This document shows, piece by piece, positions 53,709 through 64,000 of a DNA stretch of 64,000 nucleotides. The notes under the pieces were generated by a model, which was not told the origin of the DNA, made no database searches, and was given only the letters and a program-made list of their open reading frames with translations. Source of the stretch: Ypsolopha sequella (taxonomy: Eukaryota > Arthropoda > Insecta > Lepidoptera > Ypsolophidae); contig OW204004.1 of the NCBI GenBank assembly GCA_934047225.1, forward strand, positions 4,220,401 to 4,284,400, given 5' to 3'. A program made the position numbers and the translations under genes. The first letter of the stretch is position 1, and every line of letters begins with the position of its first letter.

Positions 53709-55079
53709 TCACCACTCTACACTATCTTCTTGCGGTTGTGAACTTATTTCAAAATCGGGTTCACCCCCAAACCCATCAACGTCGTCAGTAATATTGATAT
53801 TACCCTTAAGCGATTTATAAAAATCAATGCAGTCACTTGGTATCAGATCATTTATTGACTTGAGGTCGTCCAACTTCGCTTGGGCGATTTCTTTTCCATC
53901 AGGCCACAATACGACAAAATCATTTTCTGATACGTCCAAACATTTTCCTTTTAGTTTTTTTTCAATATTCAATTCGTTGAACTCTTCTGTAAAACTGCTC
54001 CGCATATAAATAGACTGCTTTTCCTCCTTTTTTATTAAAATTTCTTTGGTTTTTAACCAGTTCATCTTTTCTTTTGATATAAACGTTTTTCTGTTTACAA
54101 TATTCTTTTCGATTTTTTTAATTCCCAAAAAGTCGTGTTTTTTCATTTTATAAACTTGTAATGGCTTAACTTTCTTACAACTTTTGATTACTTTAATATA
54201 TTCGTTGGCCGTATAAATTCTTTCATGGTACTTCAGCTGGAATTCTATTTTTGAAAAATCGGTGTCATTGGGTAGCCATGTGTGGCCTGACTCGAGATAT
54301 TTCAGAGATATCTTTTGTAAATTTGGATGAGAGTTTAATACTGCTTTTAGCATCAATACAATTTTTATGTTCCTATTTTGTCCCCCACAACAGTCACTCC
54401 ACAAAACAAGATTTTCAACTTCTGAATCCAAATTGGTCTTTAAAAATTTTATCAGGCAAGATCCAACCTCTTGGGCTCCCCGACCAGCTTCACCTTCTAC
54501 CCACACATAACAATGGCCACTGTCGTTGGAACCAGCATGAATGCCACTATTATAAAACCATAACTGGCGTTTGTAAAATATTAGGTAGCGTCTCCTCTAA
54601 ATCAAATGTAAGACATTCAAAACTTTCGTCATTTTTTGCCCTTTTCAAATCATCTGTCATACATGCTCTTAATTCTTCAGCTCGTTTTTGATGTTCGTCT
54701 CTTTCATGCGCTAACTGTTCTTTTTCTTCAGCAGATTTTGCATTTTTTATTTTGTTATCATAAACATCGCATCTGTTACAAGTATCCTTTTTTAAAACCT
54801 TGCAACGTAGATTGAAGTTATTATAAAATATACGTTTCAGTGTAGCTAATGATACACACTTTTTGTCCTCACCATAAACCTTTTTCAGTTCTTCTATGTA
54901 TACTGCATAGATTTTTTCGGGTATAATACCCGGTTGCAGATACAGAACATGAGAATTTTTGTCTCTCCTGTAATGCGATTCATACTTCGGTAATGCATTG
55001 ATTATATTTTTAATAAATTCAACATCTTCATCTGGTGTTTTGTTCCAGCCACCACGTGATACTCCTCTTTGGTCGTTAA
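53709..55079 (-). pseudogene. Transposase-like gene with LWSDCCGGQNRN motif (DUF7869-like)
   Basis: From 55079 the minus strand is open for about 175 codons (INDQRGVSRGGWNKTPDED, LYLQPGIIPEKIYAVYIEEL, a CKVLKKDTCNRCD Cys motif and a Glu/Lys-rich coiled coil). A frameshift near 54560 leads to the frame of 54506..53709, with FYNSGIHAGSNDSGHCYVWV, LVLWSDCCGGQNRNIKIVLM and LESGHTWLPNDTDFSKIE. WSD-x-CGGQNRN and GH-x-x-LPND-x-D are typical of a widespread arthropod family with an RNase H-like fold, probably a TE transposase. The N-terminus is cut off by LINE C. Confidence 0.65.
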
Positions 55080-55094
55080 TTATTTCGTTATTTA

Positions 55095-56060
55095 TAATTG
55101 TTTATAATCAGGCACTGTGGGCTTATAGAATTAAAAGTTCAAAACTAAAATAAAAAATTTTGGATTACAATATTAAAATAAAATTAATAACTAAACTAAA
55201 ACTACAAAGCTTCATTTATCAACTACGCGTACAATAGTGAAAACGACACTGCGAATAGCTTTCACAATGTCGTTCTCACTACTGCACACTCGACTTACAA
55301 ATGGCAACTGGTCTCGTTTTAAAACAGAATAAAAATCATCGACACTATTCTCGGCAAACATACCAGACGCACTGCACCGCCACGGCAGACCCATAATGCA
55401 GCGAAATGCATTGTTATATTGCACTCGGAGGTCGTTAAATGCGCTCTGCGTGTAGTCGTACCACAGCGGGCTGGTGTAGAACGTCTGGCAGTATGCTCTG
55501 AATAGTATCACCTTAACTTGTTTCGAGGTGCTCGCAAACCGTCTTGCTAACATGTTGCTCTTCATAGCTAGGGCTCGTCGCTGTCTTTCAAGGTCTTCTC
55601 CATCCTTGAGAGTATCGGTAATTATATGGCCAAGATACCTAAACTGAGATACTATTCGCAGCGGAGAGCCGCATAGATTTATAGGTGGAATATTTTCCGG
55701 TCCCTTACCAGCTTTAAATACCATGACCTCCGTCTTCTTAACATTATATGTAAGTCCATGGCGTTGAGCATAAGTTTCGCATATTTTTATTAACTTTCGT
55801 AAGCCATTTACCGATGGACTCAGTACTGCCATGTCTTCGGCGTAACTAAGGTTGTTAACACGTTCTCCAGCCACATTAACGCCAACTCGTGTGACACAGA
55901 GTTCCTTTATCAAATAATTGACATAAAGATTGAACAGGGCCGGCGAGGTGAGCCTCCCCTGCCTCACTCCGCACTTCAGCTTATACTCGTGTGACATCAC
56001 ATCTCCCCAGCGCACTTGATTTGTTTGGTTTCCGTACCAAAATTGTAGTAAATTTTGAAT
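55095..56060 (-). mobile_element. LINE C, same family as LINE A, strongly 5'-truncated
   Basis: Starts in the middle of the RT at NIQNLLQFWYGNQTNQVRWG (56060) and runs to an AT-rich 3' end near 55095, where it abuts the transposase-like gene. The left boundary is approximate. Confidence 0.8.
55212..56060 (-). pseudogene. LINE C reverse transcriptase, C-terminal half
   Basis: Motifs CGVRQGRLTSPALFN (Gly to Arg in the QGG motif), LSYAEDMAVLSPS, where the catalytic YADD has become YAED, FRYLGHIITDTLKD and DLRVQYNNAFRCIMGL. The changed catalytic Asp and the truncation make it inactive. Confidence 0.85.
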
Positions 56061-56064
56061 ATTT

Positions 56065-56790
56065 TATTCATTATTATTATTATAAATTATTATTATTTAT
56101 TATACATCGCTACATCAATGCAGTTTGTAAAAAGCCGAAAGTACCATTTTTTGCCTCTAATTTTTACATCGTATTTATTTACGTGTCAGTCCAATTTGTC
56201 AATGCCACCCATGTATTTTTGATATTGGGATACGGTATATGGTTGCTGAAAATGTGTTTTCTTCTTTTCAGCTTTATTGTACCTCTGAACAGTGGCCATG
56301 GCTTGAAGAGTTTGAAAATTACTTATAACTTTTACACAGTTGTTATCTTTCCATGTTATAGCAAGCACTTAATTTTCCTGATCAAACTTGTAATCAAAAG
56401 ATCCACGAGGTTCCTTTTTCATGACATCGTCAGTTTTTATAGGACATTTATTCAAACGGTTTGCCCTAGCTGTACTAGTGGCGCGAATATTCATTTGACT
56501 CAAGGTTGTTATGAGACGAAAGCTTGAAAAAAAGTTATTAAAATAAATGCGTGGTCCTCTGGGTGGTTTAGTAACTGTACCATAGATGTTATTACTTTTT
56601 CACCCACACCTGCAAGATCTTTTTGAACTGGATCCTTCTTTCCTTGATATAACTCCATTTGATAACAAAATCCGGTCTCAGCACAAGCCATCACCCACTG
56701 TTTCAATCCAAAACGTATTGGCTTTCCTCGAATAAATTGCTTCAAAAAGTGAACTCCATAATAACGTACCTGGTTGATATTCGACAAGCA
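56065..56790 (-). pseudogene. piggyBac-type transposase fragment
   Basis: The minus frame from about 56787 reads YYGVHFLKQFIRGKPIRFGL and MELYQGKKDPVQKD, the piggyBac KQFIRGKP-x-RFG signature. After a break near 56515 it continues LAITWKDNNCVKVISNFQTL, YTVSQYQKYMGGIDKLD, then a TGA in place of the usual Trp, and KYDVKIRGKKWYFRLFTNC. It ends in a TAA-rich stretch next to LINE C. The N-terminus and C-terminal zinc finger are missing. Confidence 0.85.
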
Positions 56791-56799
56791 CTAACCTGT

Positions 56800-57271
56800 G
56801 TTGGGTTCCGGGAGGTGTCTTGCGGGATATCTGGCACTTCAGCACAAGTTAGGGAACACAATTATATATATTTTTTATTAGTTTCTCCGGAGCGTGCGGA
56901 TATCGATCACATAGATTTTAGCGGAAGTGGTAGGGAGGGGATAGGAAAATGGTCGATGCTTGCGTCTACCAATCAAACCTGATCTCGGCGTAAGATATCT
57001 TTGGCGCGCAGATTTGAAAACCATTTTGCTTCGTATACCTAACATAATACCCCCCACAAAAAAGAGGTAAAGCCCTTTTTTCAAATTTCTAAGAAGTTCA
57101 AGTTAAATACTAGTTACTCATTTAGAAACCGATGATGTATCTCATAGCTCAACAAATGGACTGTATAAATGAACTTATTCTAAACTAATACCTAAATCTT
57201 CCAATAACAGGATGATGAAATCTTTACTATACATACTCGTACTTACAACTAGACTTAACTACTACAACTTA
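56800..57271 (-). other. Possible LTR next to the second BEL fragment
   Basis: On the minus strand, sequence starting TGTTAAGTTGTAGTAG directly after the pol stop and ending near CCCAACA would fit an LTR of about 470 bp. No second copy is found in the window, so this rests on position and the TG/CA ends only. Confidence 0.3.
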
Positions 57272-57281
57272 ACAGACATTT

Positions 57282-58430
57282 TTAGTCTGCATTAATTGGC
57301 AACGGACAAAGTTTCGTTAATGATCTTATGAAATTACCTTTGAACGTTTTAACCTCAACGACCTGAATCACTGAGTCCTGTCCAGGAAATACCTTAACAA
57401 CTCGAGCTAGTAACCATTGAGTGGGGCTGAACTGTTCATCTTTTAAAATTACCAAATCATTGACTTTTATGTGATACTTAGTTGAGTGCCATTTTAGTCT
57501 TTGTTGTAAGGTGTTAAGGTACTCTGAGCGCCATCGCTTCCATATATTCGCTACGATAGACTGAGTTAATTGCCAGCGAGATATAAGTGACAAACGCGAA
57601 TCTGATGGTGGTTCGGGTACCGAGACCAAGGGGGCACCGATTAAGAAATGACCGGGAGTCAATGCTGAAAGATCGCTAGGATCGTTCGATAAGGGAGACA
57701 ACGGTCTAGAATTTAAAACAGCTTCAAGTTGTATAAATATTGTTGTTAGCTCTTCAAAGGTTAAATTTCTTTCTCCTACCACACGCTTCAAATGAGATTT
57801 ACAAGACTTTACGGCGGCTTCTGCTAATCCATTAAAATTTGGGCTTCTTGGCGGGGAAAACCGCCACTGTACAAAATTATCCGAGAAGAATTTACTCAAT
57901 TCTGGATCATGAATAATACCTTTTCTAAATTGGTTTAAAATTTTACAGGCTCCTCTGAAATTTGAAGCGTTATCCGACCAAATTTCTCTAGGAAATGATC
58001 TACGTGCTACAAAACGCCGCAAAGCTGCCAAAAATGCTTCACTGGTTAAATCACTTACAACTTCTAAGTGCACTGCTTTTGTGGTGAAGCACACAAAAAC
58101 ACACAGATAAGATTTTGTAATTTTAGCATTACGCAGGGTACTAGTTTTAGTATTGAAATGTCCTGCGAAATCATCTATCGAAGTCACGCACGTAAAAGCC
58201 TGAACATCGCTACTAATGTTTTGTCCGCAAGTGTAATCTCCCATTAAAACCCACCCGAAAATAGTTTCGAACGCGGTAGGTAAATTATCTCCAAAACTCA
58301 ATTTATTCCCTTGAAATATTTTGGCACATGCACTTGCACCTAGTAAAATATCAATAGGGCCGCGTTCATAATGTAAAGTAGCACGACCGGTTGGTACCCG
58401 GTCTTTTCCACCAGTCGTGCTGCTTAACAA
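57282..58430 (-). pseudogene. BEL/Pao pol with protease-region tail joined to integrase
   Basis: The first 75 residues (IDILLGASACAKIFQGNKLS, AFETIFGWVLMG) belong to the DUF1758 protease region. The frame then passes directly to DDFAGHFNTKTSTLRNAKIT and the integrase core: CFTTKAVHLEVVSDLTSEAF, IWSDNASNFRGACKIL (Asp), FSPPRSPNFNGLAEAAVKS (Glu), LNSRPLSPLSNDPSDLSALT and a DUF5641-like end. Reverse transcriptase and RNase H are missing by an in-frame deletion. It is open for 382 codons. Confidence 0.88.
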
Positions 58431-58569
58431 ATAAAGTTAAAAAGTGACCTAATTGTAACCTAACAGTTGGAAAAAAGGTTCTGAAGAAAACTTCGAGGTA
58501 CTTTACAATTAAGTGTATTTAACTTTATCAAAATATGTATAATTTCACAAGACTGAAGATGTAATTGAC

Positions 58570-58860
58570 AATATTACATTGTAACAAAATTTTGCCAAGT
58601 CATTATTTAAACTTTTAGAACATCAAATGGTTGTGTCAGGTACCGCCTTAACTTCAGGTAGCAATATTATATTAGAACAAATTCTGCCAAGTCATTACTA
58701 AAACTTTTAGAACATCAAATAGTTGTGTCAGGTACCGCCTTAACATCAGGTAGCAATATTACATTGGAATAAATTCTGCCAAGTCATTACTAAAACCTTT
58801 AAGTGAATAAACTGGTTGGGTTAGGTACCGCCTTAACCACAGGTAACTATATTACATTGA
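58570..58860. repeat. 92-bp tandem repeat, three copies
   Basis: TGCCAAGTCATTA recurs at 58593, 58685 and 58777, followed each time by CTTTTAGAACATCAAAT-like and GGTACCGCCTTAAC blocks. The third copy is more diverged. The surrounding 58440-59820 shows no gene. Confidence 0.9.
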
Positions 58861-61689
58861 ATCTTGTGAATCTACATTAAAAAAAGATCTTTAAGAGTAA
58901 GAAAACTTGAAAAAAACAAGGAAAATAATTTCCAAACAAATCTAGCTCAGTGGAGCCGTGAATCCATCTTAATAATATTTGTCGACATACTCTTTTTAAT
59001 AAGACGTCTGGTATACCATCCAGTTTTACCAGGATAAATTACGGAACAATGGAATTTTACATTTTAGGTTATCCAGATGAAACAGAAAGAAGAATTTACA
59101 CTTGGTTTAAAAAAAGGTCATAAATCTAAGTGTCCTGGAAACATCCCGTCCAAGCCACCTTTAAAATGTGAGGTTAAAAATAAAATCTACGAGTACGTCA
59201 CATACTTGTAATTCGCCAACATTTTCTACCAGTCCAACTTAAAGGTGAATGAACTCCAACCTCGCTAACAAAGGGCAGCTTGACCGTGTTTCACCACGCG
59301 GCTGCCGTCACTCAGCCAGCAGGACAAAGATCACAGAAAGAAGCGAAAACAACAACAACCCTGGAATTAGGAGAAAAAAAAACATATTAAAACCTTTACT
59401 AATAAACCTTAATTTTTTAAAAAGAAAACTGGTGACTCAATTACTAAGAATGTAATACGTACCGTGATCTGACAATAGATCAGATCTCCCTCCATCCCAG
59501 CCAAAAATTCCTTTTTAATCCATCAATCCAATTTCATATAATTCTTCTGAAATACAAAAACAATATTACAGAAACTATTCCACTTTAATTTAAACTCGAA
59601 ACAAACCTTTTCAACTTTCAACAACTGGTTTTGGCAAAATTGCCAAGATCAAAATGATAAATATAGATAATGATGATAAAAACAAGACACGACTCGACAG
59701 CTAAAACACTGGCCGAGATTCTGTCGGAAACGGAACTCGCACAAGCCAAGTGAACGAACTACATGTCAATCCACTCAACTTGAAACACGTACCAACCCAG
59801 CGAACAAAAAAAATCGAAATTTATTCAGGGCCGTCTTAAGTCTATTCGGCGCTGGGGTGCGGGGCTCAGCCTGCGCCCTCCTTTTCTTTTACACTGCAGC
59901 GTCGCACGTGACCGACGACACACTGCAGTATGAAAGGAGTCGTAGTCAACCAAGAAAACACAATACACGTACTTTTGATAATTTATTTATTTATTTATCT
60001 AAAATACAAAACTTAAATTATGTATGTACATAAATCAAACAAACTCAATTTTTCTTGCTTTTGAGTTGGCAAAGATTTTAATGAAATCATTTATTTTTAT
60101 ATCGATTTTGGATTCTATACTTGTAATAGCTAAGTTTGTCAGTCTGTCTTGGGTCATGGTTGACCGAAGATAATTTTTTATTAATTTTAATTTTGAAAAT
60201 GATCGTTCCCCTTCAGCTACTGTAACAGGCAGTGTTAAATATATACGTAGAGATGTTGAGATATTAGGAAATGAGGAGATTAAATTATTAGAATATATGT
60301 AGCTTAAAATATCAGTGGGAGTACTTGTTGATGCATTGGGAAAAAAGCACGAGGATTCATGTCCAATATTTTTTTTTGGAGGCCTATATTTTTCCCCCTC
60401 ATATTGGCCCCATTATCATATCCTTGGCCTCGCAAATCATCCAATTCAATATTGCACGATTTTAAGAAATCTAACAAATAAGTCGCCAACCCTTGTCCGG
60501 TAGTGTCAGTTACAGGTAAAAAACCTAAAAAATGTTCTCGTACCTCAGCGCGTTTTGTCGATGGATTTAAATAAATAAACCTCACAATAACAGTAAGTTG
60601 TTCTTGGTGTGAAATATCAGGTGTGCAATCTAGAATTACAGAGTAGTATTTACATTGCTTCAAAAGACTAATTATAGTCGTTTTAATTTTTTCAGCAATT
60701 ATACTAATCAGTTCATTTTGAATGTTATGACCAAGATAATGTGGCATGCGATGCTGAGCTCTTTGAATTCGAGCAATGTGTTCAGATAGTGTACTATCAA
60801 AATTAGATATACTCTCCACCAACTTTAAAAAATTACCATTATTTGGGTCATACAACTTCTGAGTTGTGCCCCTAAATGCTATATTTTGACCTGCCAAAAA
60901 TTTTATAATTTCGATTATCCTTTCCAAAACTGCCGTCCACCTCTTTTTTTCGCGGTCTATTTCAGTTTGATTTACCGAGTCTACTGTTTGCCCTTTCAAT
61001 AAATCATTTTTTAGATCCAAATATTTTTTTAAAGAACATATGTGACCTGAACTTTTCTCATGTCGTTCTATATTTCTCGACAAATGCCCCCAGTCTTTGT
61101 AACCAGTGGGGCCATTAAATGCAGTGACATTAATATTAAAAAGCTTATAGTGAAAACAAAATACAGAATCAGTAGATTTTGAATATATAAGCCAAACTCG
61201 ATGAATAATTTCGTTGTTTTGTAACTTTTTACTGTAATATGTATCTGAAAACGACCTCATGTTACTATCTGAAGGATAGTTGGTTTTTTTAATCTGAATT
61301 GGTCCACGTTCTGTTAAAAATAATCTTAAATTATCGGGTATTACTTGCGGCCAGAGAGCAGGATCATTAGCGACATTTTCACAAAATCGTACATCTGGTT
61401 CTGTTGCTGGTTGGTTAACAATTGGTTCACTTGGAGTAGGCGAGGTACTGGTACTAGTGTGAGCTGGAACTTGTGAAATACTCGTAGAAGTTCTCTCTTC
61501 CAAGTTGACTGTCTCTTCTAACTGTCGGGCTGATGTTGACGAAGATGTACCTAAAAAAACATAATATAGTCAACAATTTGTGTAGGTAACCAAGTGTGGT
61601 AACAGGGCCACGCAACGCAATAATATTTTAGGACAATAAAAACAGCGCCTGAAAGTTAAGGCGGGCATAGTCTAATCCGTTAGGTTAAG

Positions 61690-61943
61690 GCCACACTACA
61701 AAGAGCCTCGCTTATTGCTAAGAGCTAAGCGACTCGCTTAGTGACTAAGTAATCCTAGCGAACAGACGTATTACATGCTATCGCAGCCGGCCACACTGCG
61801 AGCGGCGCGCCTAGCTAGGTGCCTGGTTAGTCACCAAGCGAACGAACGTGTTGGTTAATTTTGTTAGTTGCTTAGTGACTTTACAATTTTACAATGGAGG
61901 AAATTTTAATTGCCGTGGGTTTCAAAAGGGAACCACTTGAGAA
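61690..61943 (+). pseudogene. 5' end of another DNA transposon with a 17-codon exon
   Basis: GGCCACACTACAAAGAGCCT and repeated CTAAGCGACTCGCTTAG/GCTTAGTGACT subterminal motifs precede an ATG at 61893 reading MEEILIAVGFKREPLEK and a GTATGT donor. The repeated CTAAGCGA motifs fit Harbinger-like termini. No further exon follows; a tRNA-like SINE head begins 22 bp later. Confidence 0.45.
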
Positions 61944-61965
61944 GGTATGTATTTAAAAAAAAATT

Positions 61966-62038
61966 GCACCAGCCGGGACTCGAACCCAAGACCTTCGGCA
62001 CAAGAGTCAGTGTTACTAACCATTGCGCCTTCCGGTGC
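61966..62038 (-). repeat. tRNA-like SINE head, 73 nt
   Basis: On the minus strand GCACCGG at one end pairs with CTGGTGC at the other as a 7-bp acceptor-like stem, with a B box GGGTTCGAGTCCC and an A-box-like GCGCAATGGTTAGTAA. The anticodon stem does not pair well, so I read this as a tRNA-derived SINE promoter rather than a working tRNA. Confidence 0.55.
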
Positions 62039-62149
62039 GCAATCCGCAAAATAACAATTACTTAGATATTGTCATTCATTAGGTATACAGTTACAGGTAT
62101 ACAAAAAGTAAGAAGTGTAATAATACCTAATAAGTAGGTAAGAACTTAG

Positions 62150-62630
62150 TTAGGGATCGAACCCAGGCAGGATACACCAGCGACTTCTGTCACTGATTTA
62201 CGCCACTTCAGATGTATTATACTCGTATAATATAAGGTAGTACCTTAACTGACTGAACTTACCAGGTCGAAAGAAAGAGTCAATGGGAGAAGTTAGCTTT
62301 TTAATTTTTTCTTCTTTCTCCAGTTTCCTTTTTCTGTTTTGAGCACCCGATGGTTTCTTTTTACCATCCCCTAATTCGGCCATCTACAATAAAATCAAAT
62401 TTTAAGTCAATATTTAATTTTTCTTTCTTTATTCTAAATAAAGTAGGTTTGTTTCTATCAATCACTAACATTAAGAATTTGTATTTTTGCCATTGATTAT
62501 AAACAAATAAACAATCATGACTTTCTCTCATAAATAAATACATAAGTACATAAAATTGTTCACCAACCCAGGATTCGAACCAGGCAGGACCATTCAATTC
62601 ATTCCAACACGATGGCGTCAATTATGTATT
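62150..62630 (-). repeat. Two further tRNA-like B-box segments
   Basis: Minus-strand CCTGCCTGGGTTCGATCCC (62155-62175) and CCTGCCTGGTTCGAATCCTG (about 62568-62590) resemble the same tRNA-derived promoter. Both probably belong to SINE fragments that overlap the hAT exon 1 flanks. Confidence 0.4.
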
Positions 62631-62811
62631 TTTCTAGCTAGGTATGAGTACTTTTAGGTATCGGTAAGTATTGTACCTATGTATTGTATTTTAATTTTAA
62701 CCGACGAGTTCTCGAGTGGAAACCACTGTCCACGAACGAACGAAGGGAACGAACGAACGTTAGTAGCTTCGGACGCCCCTCCAGCCCACCGCTGGACCGA
62801 CGAACAGAAGT

Positions 62812-62932
62812 TCTATTTTTGAATCGCTCGTCGCGTGTCGAACGCTCAATTTATATACGGAATTTCGTATTTCGAACTAAAATCAGTATAGAAATCGAGC
62901 GCTCGACGCGTGACGAGTAATTCAAAAATAGA
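62812..62932. mobile_element. 121-bp foldback MITE
   Basis: TCTATTTTTGAAT and CGCTCGTCGCGTGTCGA...CGCTC at the left are mirrored by GAGCGCTCGACGCGTGACGA and ATTCAAAAATAGA at the right. Confidence 0.8.
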
Positions 62933-63130
62933 GCTCCAGGTGGTCGGTAGACGCCTGGGTATTACCTAGTTGGATGAGGATGGTCGAGAACTGCGTGCCT
63001 GCTACCTAACACTTAAAAAATAAAATTGACTTAGCTTGATATTTTTTCTCTTATTTATGACGAAAAAATTCCATTTATTCCATGCACTGCACAATGAATT
63101 TCTCCACTACACTAGATCCTCAGTGCTAAT

Positions 63131-64000
63131 CAGTGTTGCTACCTTAGTTTTTGAAAAGGGGCAGTTGGACAAGCTAGAAAGAGCTAGATTAAGCAAATTT
63201 TGCCATCAAAAGAGGTGCTAGAAAGGGCTAAAATCATAAATACATATGCAAAGGGTTAAAAATCGTTTATTTGAAACGTATTAATTTCAGAAAGTGCAAA
63301 GTCTAATTATAATTAAGTTATGAAATTGTTAAAAATCAGAGTCTTCATCGGAATCTTCCAAAATCATATCCGCCGAAGCAGAAGAAGTTGACGGCTGATT
63401 GACATCTGTGTTCTTAGCCAATTTAAACGAGTATTTCATATTACTCCCACACTTTTTTATTAGTTCTGTTGGCACCTTGTGGGAACAGCAAGACTCTTTT
63501 AATCGTTTTAAACCCCACCGTATATGAAGTATAGATGTCATTGTTTTTAACCCCATTTTATTCCTGTTCTTAGTTTTGATTATGTTCATAGAACTGAAAA
63601 CGCGTTCGACATCCGCATTCGAATGGGGCAATGACAAAATTATTTTCGCCAAATTTCCAAGCTCTTCATACAAGTTGTTTCCAGCAGCATCCTTGTATTT
63701 GAGAACTTCGCACCAAAATTTAATGGTGTCGTCTTTGTTCTCCCAGTCGTGTTCTCCGATATTTCTATATTGTACTAGAACTTTATCAATATCTTCTGGT
63801 ATCAGACAAAATGCTTCTGCAAGGTGAACGATGCGTTGTACAGTTTTGTTTCGTTTAATTTTAATGTAAAATCAATGCATCTTTGTTTGAGCGCTTTCTT
63901 TTCATCGTTTTCCAGTGTTGATTTACTCAAGGCATCCTCAAACAAATATCCCATATACGGGTTTGGATCAACGTAGTCGTTTACTCTTTCAACACAATAG
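63131..64000 (-). mobile_element. 3' part of a second hAT transposon, continuing past the window
   Basis: CAGTGTTGCTACC at 63131 is a plausible hAT terminus, and the minus-strand transposase C-terminus lies just inside it. The other end is outside the window. Confidence 0.6.
63329..64000 (-). pseudogene. hAT transposase C-terminus with dimerisation domain
   Basis: From the right edge: RVNDYVDPNPYMGYLFEDAL, then a frameshift near 63855, FCLIPEDIDKVLVQYRNIGE and NLAKIILSLPHSNADVERVF with SSMNIIKTKNRNKMGLKTM, the hAT C-terminal dimerisation motif, and an acidic end (EDSDEDSDF). Partial at its 5' side. Confidence 0.85.

Larger units (their letters stand above)
59827..62383 (-). mobile_element. 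hAT transposon of the TTF/DUF4371 (ZMYM1-like) type, internally deleted
   Basis: The left end CAGGGCCGTCTTAAG at 59827 has the CAGGG form of hAT termini. The minus-strand gene has exon 1 at 62383, exon 2 from 61552, and a C-terminal dimerisation part at 60309-60037, with the central catalytic region missing. The intron contains a Harbinger-like start and a SINE head. The right terminus was not identified. Confidence 0.65.
60037..62383 (-). pseudogene. hAT transposase with TTF zinc finger, DUF4371 and C-terminal dimerisation domain
   Basis: Exon 1 62383..62264 (MAELGDGKKKPSGAQNRKRK, donor GTAAGT) joins in phase to exon 2 at 61552 (STSARQLEETVNLEE). Exon 2 has a TTF-like part (VWLIYSKSTDSVFCFHYKLF, GYKDWGHLSRNIERHEKSSG) and DUF4371-type catalytic start (KYYSVILDCTPDISHQEQLT with Asp, LRGQGYDNGANMRGK). 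At about 60310 it jumps, with a frame change, to LRIYLTLPVTVAEGERSFSK and LIKNYLRSTMTQDRLTNLAI, the dimerisation domain, ending IEFV. The missing middle carries catalytic residues, so the copy is dead. Confidence 0.85.

Noticed and set aside
61600..61620. CAGGGCCACGC as the second hAT terminus
   Set aside because: It has the same orientation as the left end at 59827, not the inverted orientation required.

Overview
The window looks like a stretch of insect, almost certainly lepidopteran, nuclear DNA built almost entirely of nested transposable elements (TEs). The evidence is AT-rich sequence with spliced genes, the moth/butterfly-type repeats (AGGGTTCCGTACC foldbacks, the CCGACTTCAAAAAAGGAGG motif, tRNA-headed SINEs, TACCTACC strings) and a TE spectrum of BEL/Pao, Gypsy/errantivirus-like, R1/LOA-like and Jockey-like LINEs, PIF/Harbinger, hAT, piggyBac, MULE, Ginger and Tc1/mariner-type elements. 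I found no complete, clearly single-copy host gene. The density and nesting suit heterochromatin, but that is inference.

Layout. 1-834: start of an unrecognised spliced TE-type gene (minus). 1.08-5.4 kb: R1/LOA-type LINE, minus, with its ORF1 tail fused in frame to the middle of its endonuclease. 5.5-10.67 kb: a spliced SWIM zinc-finger plus YqaJ-nuclease gene (minus) broken by a 2.7-kb DNA transposon with an 8-bp target duplication. 11.0-21.3 kb: a nested set; a Gypsy element (minus) is split by LINE A (plus), and LINE A is split by a BEL/Pao element with identical LTRs and by a block holding a SINE and a MITE. 21.8-30.5 kb: an outer Harbinger element containing a complete inner Harbinger (TAA duplication), two related foldback MITEs on either side of it, and an 84-bp minisatellite. 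30.6-33.2 kb: an LTR element carrying only an envelope gene, with two identical LTRs and a CATG duplication. 33.2-35.2 kb: a SAP-domain exon, half a hAT transposon, a LINE ORF1 scrap. 36.1-39.1 kb: intron-containing Tc1/mariner-type element. 39.96-42.28 kb: MULE with FLYWCH domain. 42.3-44.0 kb: internally deleted Jockey LINE. 45.1-47.5 kb: LINE B. 47.96-50.87 kb: nearly intact Ginger. 51-58.4 kb: BEL gag scrap, a CCGGQNRN-type transposase-like gene, LINE C, piggyBac scrap, BEL integrase. 59.8-64 kb: two hAT elements, tRNA-like SINE heads, MITEs.

How it works together: this is not a pathway but a record of insertions. The target-site duplications let the order be read: Gypsy, then LINE A, then BEL; SWIM/YqaJ gene, then its 2.7-kb interrupter. 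Most coding regions carry frameshifts or stops; the youngest insertions by LTR identity are the BEL element and the envelope-only element.
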